Source: an uncultured Dyadobacter sp.
GTDB taxonomy: Bacteria; Bacteroidota; Bacteroidia; Cytophagales; Spirosomataceae
NCBI GenBank assembly: GCA_946481035.1
Contig: CAMLNK010000409.1
Location: 1 to 5,020, forward strand
DNA length: 5,020 bases
Direction: 5' to 3'
This document shows positions 1 to 5,020 of this stretch, one piece after another; positions within the stretch are counted from its first letter, which is position 1; each line of letters starts with the position of its first letter. The position numbers were made by a program, and so were the translations under genes. The notes beneath the pieces are model-generated. The model made no database searches and was not told where the DNA came from. It was given only the letters and a program-made list of their open reading frames with translations.

Positions 1-115
1 CATGGAATTTTTCAAAAAGCCGTTCCGCGTGATTAGGGAGGCAGGGAAGTTTGAATAGGGAGGAAGGAGGAAGGGAGGAAGGTAGTTGTCAAGTATGGTC
101 ATGTGTGGTCAAGAT

Positions 116-130
116 AGCCCCGCTGGGGCT
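116..130. repeat. perfect GC-rich hairpin AGCCCC-GCT-GGGGCT
   Basis: A 6-bp perfect stem with a 3-base loop lies between the left middle arm and the inner arms of the intergenic element. On the minus strand, the direction of the operon, it is followed by ATCTTGACC and not by a U-run, so it is not a standard intrinsic terminator. It may be the core of a dispersed palindrome or help stabilise the 3' end of the mRNA. Confidence 0.6.
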
Positions 131-141
131 GACAAATGCCT

Positions 142-194
142 ATTGTAAAAACGAAGCGACGGATCAGACAAGGCTTCCACGTGTATTTTGCAAT
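142..194 (-). terminator. possible weak intrinsic terminator / inner stem-loop
   Basis: Read on the minus strand, GAAGC (177-173) and GCTTC (157-153) form a 5-bp stem around a 15-base loop. A G and five T follow at 152-147. Outside this, ATTGCAAAA and TTTTTACAAT can pair with one G-U, which would compete with release at the T-run. The stem is short and the loop long, so the terminator call is weak. The location, about 130 bases past the last stop codon in the only gene-free stretch, is the main support. Confidence 0.3.
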
Positions 195-260
195 TCCTAA
201 TCAAACCTGACCAAACCTGACAACCAATGACCACACCTGACAATTCTTAACCAATCCCCT

Positions 261-288
261 TCCTCCATCCTCCATCCTCCATCCTCCC
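261..288. repeat. heptanucleotide tandem repeat TCCTCCA x 4
   Basis: On the plus strand TCCTCCA occurs three times in a row (261-267, 268-274, 275-281), followed by a fourth unit with C in the last place (282-288). It is part of a longer polypyrimidine tract. A seven-base unit in non-coding sequence is prone to slippage, so copy number may differ between strains. Confidence 0.85.
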
Positions 289-308
289 TTCCTCCCTTCT
301 CCCATCCC
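286..308 (-). promoter_or_regulatory. putative G-quadruplex motif at the operon's last stop codon
   Basis: On the minus strand four GGG runs (308-306, 303-301, 296-294, 288-286) are separated by 2, 4 and 5 bases, which meets the usual G3N1-7 consensus. The first G is the last base of the TAG stop of the 158-aa subunit gene. The motif would be carried in the mRNA. It competes with pairing of the same tract to the left polypurine arm. Whether it folds or has any role cannot be read from sequence. Confidence 0.5.
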
Positions 309-784
309 TACAACCCCGAAATGGTATAGGTAATCGTCGCCGTGTAGGTTTTCACCGGGAGCATTACGGAGAGGCCTTCGATTTTGTATTGGACAGGGAT
401 ATTGTCGCGGTGGGCGAAGAGGTTGAGGAGACCGCTGAAAAATAATTGCGGGCTGCTGGTGAGCTGGATGTAGCTGGTGCCGCCGGTGAGGATGGCAATG
501 CCCGTGCCGTTGCCGGTTCGCTGTGCGTACAGTTTCAGCGAGGAATCCCAATTGGAAGTATTGCTGAGGTGCGCGTAGATGGACCACGCCAGTGCCGCAT
601 TCACTTTGAACAAAGTCTGCGAGGCACTGCTGGTTTCGACATGCTCGTAGTTTTTACCGGCCTTGGTGACGGTCGACGACAGCGAGGATACGGACCACGT
701 GGTTCCGCTGTTGATGGAAAGCGTTTGCGCGGACGCGGCGGAGGCACTCAGGCAGGCTATATAAAAAGCGATAATGTATCTCAT
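308..784 (-). CDS. short divergent pilin-like subunit, last gene of the operon
   Basis: A 158-aa secreted protein whose ATG (784-782) shares one base with the TGA of the preceding gene (TGATG), so it is translationally coupled. The signal peptide is about 19 residues (MRYIIAFYIACLS..ASA|Q) and opens with the same MRY as the 179-aa subunit. The mature chain is about 139 aa, rich in Ser, Thr and aromatic residues, with predicted strands such as AALAWSIYAHL, SSLKLYAQ, SYIQLTSS and a final YTATITYTISG. That last strand resembles the YT-rich end of the other two subunits. It lacks the VALVDILPSG-type stretch that follows the mature N terminus of the 179-aa subunit. Gene order and sequence divergence would fit a tip or adaptor subunit, as the last gene of csu operons encodes the tip adhesin, but this is only an analogy. 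The mature chain has no cysteine. The TAG stop falls within a run of G-triplets. Confidence 0.75.
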   Translation of the reverse strand: MRYIIAFYIACLSASAASAQTLSINSGTTWSVSSLSSTVTKAGKNYEHVETSSASQTLFKVNAALAWSIYAHLSNTSNWDSSLKLYAQRTGNGTGIAILTGGTSYIQLTSSPQLFFSGLLNLFAHRDNIPVQYKIEGLSVMLPVKTYTATITYTISGL

Positions 785-1323
785 CAGTTGTCGACCATAG
801 TGTACCGCACCGTTACGTTCGATGTGCCGCTGCGGATGTTGGCATAATTCTGTATTTCAAGAGAGTAGGTCAGCCGGAAGCCGCTGCTTCCATAGGTAAT
901 GCCGGTGTAGGCACCCTGGATATTGTCAATAAAACTCACAGGTGTGTTGCTCAGGTATTTGTTGGCGGTAACGTAGCTGTTGCCCCCCGTGAAGCCCAGG
1001 CCGGTACCGACGTAGGACGACACGTCCAGGCGGAGCCGGATGCCTGCGGGTAATGTTCCTATCACGTCGCCTTTGATGCTCCGCGATGCGCCGGTGGCGA
1101 CGGCCGAGGTGAATATCAGCCAGTTGGTATTGTTTGAACTACCCGTGCCGATGGTGTTCCCGGCTTCGGTAGGGGCGGTCATTTGCAGGGTAACGCTGTT
1201 GGAGCCCGACGGCAGGATGTCCACCAGGGCTACCGACGGCATGGCAAGGCTCACGCTCACGTCCACCTGCGCGTACGAGGCGAGGCCGGCAAAAACACAG
1301 CATATGAGCATTACATACCTCAT
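784..1323 (-). CDS. pilin-like secreted subunit (spore-coat-U/Csu-like appearance)
   Basis: A 179-aa secreted protein. Its ATG overlaps the usher-like stop in an ATGA junction (1323-1320), which supports this start and indicates translational coupling. The signal peptide is about 18 residues (MRYVMLICCVF..SYA|Q). The mature chain starts with alternating hydrophobic residues (VDVSVSLAM), followed by VALVDILPSG. That is what a donor-strand N-terminal extension leading into an Ig-like pilin fold would look like. The rest is Gly/Ser/Thr/Asn-rich beta structure with no cysteine in the mature part and ends in VTVRYTMVDN. The C-terminal 30 residues match those of the partial subunit at 4890-5020. 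The two signal-peptide cysteines do not form a lipobox, so this is not a FimA/Mfa-type lipoprotein pilin. I infer a fibre subunit that is threaded through the usher-like barrel. The exact family is not confirmed. Confidence 0.82.
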   Translation of the reverse strand: MRYVMLICCVFAGLASYAQVDVSVSLAMPSVALVDILPSGSNSVTLQMTAPTEAGNTIGTGSSNNTNWLIFTSAVATGASRSIKGDVIGTLPAGIRLRLDVSSYVGTGLGFTGGNSYVTANKYLSNTPVSFIDNIQGAYTGITYGSSGFRLTYSLEIQNYANIRSGTSNVTVRYTMVDN

Positions 1324-4106
1324 TTTTTGACAGATACTTCAAAACTTCTTTCCGAAAAATGGATCCGCTTCTCGTTCGGCTTGATACGGAATGTCAGGTC
1401 GAGTGTCTTGTCGGTTTCTACGGTGAGCTGGCGGCTGCTTTCCTCTACCACGAAGCGGTCCTGGCTGCCCGGGATAAATACGGATATTTCCCAGGTTCCC
1501 GGCCGTAGTTCCCGGAATGAGAACTCGCCTTTGTCGTTCAGCTCGGTGAGATAGCTGCCGTTTTCACCATTTAGTTTCACCAGCACCGATGGCCTTTCCG
1601 TCAGTACCGACGACAGTCCATTTTGTCTGGCTTTTAAAAACTCGACCTTCCCTGTAATGCTTCCGGTGCGTGTGAGCGGAATTTCTATCACATTAAGGCT
1701 GTCGGCACGCACATCTACCAGCATGGGCATGCGGGTTTCGGGCACCACACCCTCGCCGCCCGATTCGTTTTGGATAATGCTGAGGTAATAGCGGTCGGGA
1801 GCCACGCCTTCGAAAGTGAACCTACCGGTGCTGTCGGTCATGAACTTATGGCTGCCCAGCTGGATGAGGTTGCCCTGCTTGCGGTAGCCCAGCCCTGTGA
1901 GCCGGCCCCTCACGGTGCCGATATTCTTTTTCCGCCCGAGCGGTACATTCAGCCTTAATGCATATCTGACATTGAAAAACAGCGTGTTCTGATCGGCATT
2001 GGTTACATTAGGCACGAAGGAACGGCCGCCAGAGAGTGTGAAAACGTGTCTTTTCAGGTCCAGCATCACCGAGGCATCCACAAAACTTCTCCGCACGTAC
2101 AGCTCGTCGGGGGCGTAGTTGTTCCGATAGAGGAAGTTGGCGTAGAGGTTCTTTTTGATATTGATCCGTGCATTGCCGCCGTAAAAGAACAAATTCTCGA
2201 TCACGCCCGAGGCCGAAAACTTGCTGGTATGCTGGTGCTCGAAATATCCTCCGACCCAAATCCAGGGGAAAAGCCGCACTGCCGGTTGTGCCATGTTCGA
2301 GAAGGACTCTTTCCGACCGTCATTGTCCGGGGCGAGGTGGTTTTTGGAATAACCATAGCGGCCCTGGTAAAAAAGCGTAAACTTCCGGGCATTGAGGTTA
2401 TAAGAGAAATTGCTGAAATTCTCCGAATAGTCGAACATCGCAGGTTGCTGCCGGTCTTTGCGGTCGCCTTTGGAATAGAAGAAAAAAAAGCGGTTGCGCG
2501 GGTCGGGCTGGTAGGAAATATAACCCATGTAACTCCGGTCTTTCGGTGAGGCGCTATACAGGTTGGCATCCAGGCTCGGGTTTACGTCCGAGAAGTTGAT
2601 ATTGGAGCCGATGGTCAGTTTGCGGGTGATGTGGAGGCCGATATTGTTACTGAACAACCGGCTGTTGTTGTAAAAACCGTAAAAATGTTTCCCCGCGTAG
2701 ATAACGTTGCTCGTAATGCTGACCCACTTTTTGGACAGCTGAAACCGCAGGAACGCACCGTAGTCGGTCTTGCCGATCGCTTGTCCGGCGCTTAGTTCGC
2801 TTTCGAGGTGGAACTCCCGCCTGTGTACGTTCGCGGCCAGGCCCGTCAGGTGCGACCAGAAACGCTGGTTGTGAAAAACCACATTTTTAGAAGCATAATG
2901 CACGCCGAGGTTGGCCGATTCATTGATTTTAAATAAAAACTTGCCTCCGAAAGCGTCTTTCTGGTTCATGAAAAACCTCGCTTTCTGGTAAAAGACCGTG
3001 TAGGATACTTTCTTGAATTGCTGCTCCACCCGCAGCCCGCGCCCGAAGCGGCCGAATTCCAGCAGGTTATCGAGCTGTAAAACGTAATCGCCGGCGGAAA
3101 CCAGCAGGCGTTTCCGCCAGGTATAGTCGAGCGAATACTGGTCGTAGCTGCCTGCCGCGGGGAACACGAACTGGTTGGGGCCGCGGAGGGTGAAATCGAT
3201 ATAATGGCGCTCTTTCTGATCGAGAAAGCCCTTGCCCATGGCCTGGTACTGGTACGCCGTAACCCGATTCCCTCCGTAACTGTACGACAGATACGCGCCG
3301 CCTATCTCCACCGGAAAGCGGAAGTAGCGGTCGATCTTCCTGATTTTGGAGGAAAAAACGGGTATGCTGCTAGCCGAATGCACCGGTTCCGTGCCCATCA
3401 TGATCACCGAGAGGTCCGACGATGCCTGCCATGCATTGTGGTCGGTGAAGGGAATGATCTGGGAGACGGTTACATTGGTACCGGCCCCCGGTTCGAGCGT
3501 GAGGCTGTCGGCTATTTGCTCGACCTTGCCATGGTTGGACTTTAAAAGAAATTTTTCGGCATTGTTGCCCGAATTACGGATCAGGTAGGTGAGCCGCAGC
3601 GTGTCGCCTTCGCGGATGAACTCGGGCTGCTTTACCACGAACAGTTCAATGTTGCGGATCTGCCCGATCGTGAGCGGGACAAATGTGGTAACCGTCCGTG
3701 CGCCCGTGTGCACGTCGCCCGTGTGCACGGCGCCCGTATGCACGTCGCCCGCATGCACGAGGAATTTTACCTGATAAAAGCCGGAAGCGCAGCCTGCCGG
3801 GGTGCCTATTACGTAAAAGTAACGCACGCTCAGGTCACCGGCCTTTCTCACCGGACGCCGCTGCGAGAGCAGCCGCCATTTTTCAGGAAGCTGTATCTCT
3901 TCCCGCAGCGAATCCGGCAGGGGTGATGAAGACTTTACATCGAAGAATAGCGTGATATGCCCTCCGGGTACGACCGTCCCCAGTCCGGAAGGCCCCGTTG
4001 CATTTGCCAGGCTCACGGTGATCGGCGATTGCGCGTATCCGTTCAGGCCCGTCATGAAAAGCAGTATCGCTATCAGCCGGTACAATGGCAGAGGAGGATT
4101 ATTCAA
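1320..4106 (-). CDS. usher-like outer-membrane beta-barrel with C-terminal transthyretin-like domains
   Basis: A protein of about 928 aa if started at TTG 4106. No usable ATG precedes the signal peptide: the first in-frame ATG, 4055, falls inside the hydrophobic core, so a TTG is needed (4106, 4085 or 4154). I chose 4106 because it overlaps the chaperone stop by 8 nt and keeps the full signal peptide, which ends GYA|Q. Residues about 27-257 look like two beta-sandwich domains (NPCBM/NEW3-like appearance), the first carrying a VHTGD/A pentapeptide repeat at 117-136. Residues about 258-720 are an aromatic-rich run of alternating strands and short turns, typical of an outer-membrane barrel. Residues about 727-812 and 812-912 are two transthyretin/carboxypeptidase-regulatory-like domains with matching motifs DSTGRFTF..VAPDRYYLS and NDKGEFSF..LRPGTWEIS. 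No N-terminal TonB plug is seen. The size, the C-terminal domain pair, and a place between chaperone and subunit genes suggest a fimbrial usher analogue that secretes and anchors subunits. This is inferred; a generic barrel remains possible. Confidence 0.8.
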   Translation of the reverse strand: MNNPPLPLYRLIAILLFMTGLNGYAQSPITVSLANATGPSGLGTVVPGGHITLFFDVKSSSPLPDSLREEIQLPEKWRLLSQRRPVRKAGDLSVRYFYVIGTPAGCASGFYQVKFLVHAGDVHTGAVHTGDVHTGARTVTTFVPLTIGQIRNIELFVVKQPEFIREGDTLRLTYLIRNSGNNAEKFLLKSNHGKVEQIADSLTLEPGAGTNVTVSQIIPFTDHNAWQASSDLSVIMMGTEPVHSASSIPVFSSKIRKIDRYFRFPVEIGGAYLSYSYGGNRVTAYQYQAMGKGFLDQKERHYIDFTLRGPNQFVFPAAGSYDQYSLDYTWRKRLLVSAGDYVLQLDNLLEFGRFGRGLRVEQQFKKVSYTVFYQKARFFMNQKDAFGGKFLFKINESANLGVHYASKNVVFHNQRFWSHLTGLAANVHRREFHLESELSAGQAIGKTDYGAFLRFQLSKKWVSITSNVIYAGKHFYGFYNNSRLFSNNIGLHITRKLTIGSNINFSDVNPSLDANLYSASPKDRSYMGYISYQPDPRNRFFFFYSKGDRKDRQQPAMFDYSENFSNFSYNLNARKFTLFYQGRYGYSKNHLAPDNDGRKESFSNMAQPAVRLFPWIWVGGYFEHQHTSKFSASGVIENLFFYGGNARINIKKNLYANFLYRNNYAPDELYVRRSFVDASVMLDLKRHVFTLSGGRSFVPNVTNADQNTLFFNVRYALRLNVPLGRKKNIGTVRGRLTGLGYRKQGNLIQLGSHKFMTDSTGRFTFEGVAPDRYYLSIIQNESGGEGVVPETRMPMLVDVRADSLNVIEIPLTRTGSITGKVEFLKARQNGLSSVLTERPSVLVKLNGENGSYLTELNDKGEFSFRELRPGTWEISVFIPGSQDRFVVEESSRQLTVETDKTLDLTFRIKPNEKRIHFSERSFEVSVKK
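3701..3760. repeat. in-frame minisatellite, 4 x 15 bp
   Basis: Four contiguous 15-base units on the plus strand (3701-3715, 3716-3730, 3731-3745, 3746-3760) share the core CGCCCGTGTGCACG with one to three substitutions. In the usher-like gene they encode VHAGD, VHTGA, VHTGD and VHTGA. The block sits between two beta strands of the first N-terminal domain (FYQVKFL and TVTTFVPLTI), so it probably extends an exposed hairpin. Because the unit is a multiple of three, gain or loss of units would change loop length without breaking the frame. Confidence 0.95.
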
Positions 4107-4881
4107 TCTGTAAAGAAATGTTCGAGCCGAACAGGTCTTTTTTCGTGTCGGCAATGATCACGCAGTCGTATTTGCCTCTCGGTATGTCGGTAATGGGTAT
4201 CTCAAAAGTGCTGCAACTGCCCGGATAGAGCATTCGGGTATTGGGCTGTGTGGTTTTGAGCTTGTTGCCATTGCTGTCGTACACTTCGAGAATCACATTC
4301 GTACGCGCGCCATACGAGCCGTTGTTCTTTAAAACTACTTTCAGAACCGACTGTTCGGGGGAAATTTTTTCGTAGGCGATCTTTTCATAGGACAGGGGCG
4401 GCCCTTCCACCGGCCCGATGTCCACGATCACCTGGATGGCGTAACGCACTTTCGAATTGACCTGAACGCCGTTATGCGCTTCCTCGCGCACAGGATCGGC
4501 TACTTCTACCATGATCACCTCCCAATAGGTGCCCGGCTGGCGGTTCGGATCGGCTTCGATCGTGTAACGCACATCATACGCTTCGTTGGTGGCTATCACC
4601 CGGTCATCGACATTCGTCTTCAATCCTGCCCCGAGGGACCTGCTGTGGCTGCCCACCTCCGGGTAAGCTGCCTGCTGGTCGCACTGCGAAACAAGGTCCT
4701 GACGGTAGACCAATATACGGGAGTCTTTTCCACTCTCATTCTTGACCTTGATGGCCCCCTGAACCTTCGTGGCAGGGGTCGGAATGCTGTGGTTGTGCGT
4801 CAATCCGTTCAAGATCACTACTGATGCCCGGGCGTACCGGGGCATCAGCAGCATCATGCTAAGTAAGGCAATCCATTTCAT
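4099..4881 (-). CDS. periplasmic pilus-chaperone-like protein, two Ig-like domains
   Basis: A 260-aa secreted protein with an ATG start and a signal peptide of about 19 residues (hydrophobic core LLSMMLLM, ending YARA before SVV). No lipobox is present, so it should be free in the periplasm. Residues about 20-155 look like one beta-sandwich (strands such as GAIKVKN, RILVYRQDL, TYWEVIMVEV) ending in a long strand with alternating hydrophobic residues (VRYAIQVIVDIG), which resembles the G1 strand that pilus chaperones lend to subunits. After a proline-rich linker, residues about 165-260 form a second sandwich (VLKVVLKNNG, NVILEVYD, TFEIPI, YDCVIIAD). The size and two-domain layout match PapD-type chaperones. 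Cysteines are C67, C223 and C240; the last two could pair in domain 2. The linker has a small duplication, YEKIA-YEKIS (165-174). It lies directly before the usher-like gene, as chaperones often do. The chaperone role is inferred; a structural accessory protein is the alternative. Confidence 0.72.
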   Translation of the reverse strand: MKWIALLSMMLLMPRYARASVVILNGLTHNHSIPTPATKVQGAIKVKNESGKDSRILVYRQDLVSQCDQQAAYPEVGSHSRSLGAGLKTNVDDRVIATNEAYDVRYTIEADPNRQPGTYWEVIMVEVADPVREEAHNGVQVNSKVRYAIQVIVDIGPVEGPPLSYEKIAYEKISPEQSVLKVVLKNNGSYGARTNVILEVYDSNGNKLKTTQPNTRMLYPGSCSTFEIPITDIPRGKYDCVIIADTKKDLFGSNISLQIE

Positions 4882-4889
4882 CAGGGACC

Positions 4890-5020
4890 TTAGTTATCCG
4901 CCAGCGTGTAGGTCACGGTAACCACCGTGGAGCCCGAACGCAGGTTTGCGTAATTGGCATCGGCAGCTGCGAAAGTATAGGTGAGCTGGTGCCCGCTGGT
5001 TGGACCGGAGGCCGTGTAGG
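4890..5020 (-). CDS. pilin-like surface subunit, 3' end only
   Basis: This is the C-terminal 42 codons of a gene whose start lies beyond the right edge; it ends in TAA at 4892-4890. The visible tail closely resembles the tail of the 179-aa subunit encoded at 784-1323. Both carry LTY, then NYAN-[L/I]-RSG, then VTV-x-YT-x-x-DN just before the stop, so the two are paralogues. An alternating hydrophobic last strand ending in VTVTYT is what the closing beta strand of Csu-type/spore-coat-U pilins looks like; that family link is inferred from the pattern and not confirmed by a search. The stop is 8 nt upstream of the chaperone-like start, which places it in the same operon. As the subunit encoded before the chaperone and usher it could be the major fibre subunit, but the visible part cannot show that. 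Confidence 0.85.
   Translation of the reverse strand, partial: YTASGPTSGHQLTYTFAAADANYANLRSGSTVVTVTYTLADN

Larger units (their letters stand above)
31..307. repeat. nested imperfect inverted-repeat element filling the intergenic region
   Basis: No gene is visible in this stretch. Its parts pair inward. The outer arms are a plus-strand purine tract and a pyrimidine tract, with 14 perfect complementary bases (66-79 against 282-295). The middle arms are GTCA-rich: GTTGTCAAGTATGGTCA in the left arm (about 85-101) matches the reverse complement of TGACCAAACCTGACAAC in the right arm (about 208-224) with two mismatches. The right arm also holds a second related unit (about 224-243). GTTTGAATAGG at 49-59 is also nearly complementary to 196-206. 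Inner arms are 142-157 and 173-194. This could be a dispersed palindromic or MITE-like repeat, or a region where the operon's transcripts end. It contains no coding sequence for a transposase. Confidence 0.6.

Noticed and set aside
1..3. Possible minus-strand ATG of a downstream gene at the left edge
   Set aside because: Only the three bases of a start codon would be inside the window, so nothing supports or excludes a gene there.
201..587. Minus-strand frame of 128 codons running into the intergenic repeat
   Set aside because: It overlaps the 158-aa subunit in another frame and its tail (GEGRKGGWRMEDGGRG) simply translates the polypurine heptamer repeat.
308..784. Possible lipoprotein signal (YIAC) in the 158-aa subunit, which would point to type V pili
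   Set aside because: The -3 position is Tyr instead of Leu/Val/Ile, the hydrophobic stretch before the Cys is very short, and a good signal peptidase I site (ASA|Q) follows.
446..847. Plus-strand open frame of 133 codons opposite the last two subunits
   Set aside because: It is antisense to two genes with clear signal peptides and coupled overlaps; its product has no signal, domain or compositional sense, so it is a shadow frame.
2046..2549. Plus-strand open frame of 167 codons inside the barrel gene
   Set aside because: It lies wholly antisense to the continuous barrel coding sequence and has no recognisable features; long antisense frames are expected in GC-rich genes.
3701..3760. CRISPR-like array
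   Set aside because: The 15-bp units are directly adjacent with no spacers and lie in frame within a coding sequence.
1320..4106. SusC/TonB-dependent receptor identity for the large barrel
   Set aside because: The transthyretin-like domains are at the C terminus, no plug domain or TonB box is visible at the N terminus, and no SusD-like gene is adjacent.

Overview
The window looks like part of a Bacteroidota chromosome, most likely a Cytophagales-type bacterium such as a Dyadobacter relative. The genus is a guess. The support is that mature secreted proteins begin with Gln after a Tyr-Ala or Ser-Ala signal-peptide end (SYA|Q, GYA|Q, ASA|Q), Shine-Dalgarno sequences are absent upstream of the starts, base composition is moderately GC-rich, and the large outer-membrane protein carries carboxypeptidase-regulatory/transthyretin-like domains common in this phylum.

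Every convincing gene lies on the minus strand, so the operon reads from right to left. In transcription order it holds: (1) the 3' end of a pilin-like subunit gene (4890-5020, entering from outside the window); (2) a periplasmic two-domain chaperone-like protein (4099-4881); (3) a large usher-like outer-membrane barrel (1320 to about 4106); (4) a second pilin-like subunit (784-1323); (5) a shorter, divergent last subunit (308-784). Genes overlap or nearly touch (8-nt gap, short overlap, ATGA overlap, TGATG overlap), so they are almost certainly one translationally coupled operon. The promoter lies outside the window.

Together the genes read as a chaperone-usher-like surface-fibre system in a phylum better known for lipoprotein-based type V (FimA/Mfa) pili. 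Subunits would be exported by Sec, held by the chaperone, and threaded through the barrel to form a surface fibre. Gene content and order recall the archaic Csu/spore-coat-U class (subunits, chaperone, usher, last a possible tip protein). The assignment rests on architecture and motifs read by eye, not on a database match.

The left 307 bases hold no convincing gene. They contain a nested, imperfect inverted-repeat element with polypurine/polypyrimidine outer arms, GTCA-rich middle arms and inner hairpins. A G-run cluster that fits the quadruplex consensus sits directly at the stop codon of the last gene. A 4 x 15-bp in-frame minisatellite lies inside the usher-like gene.
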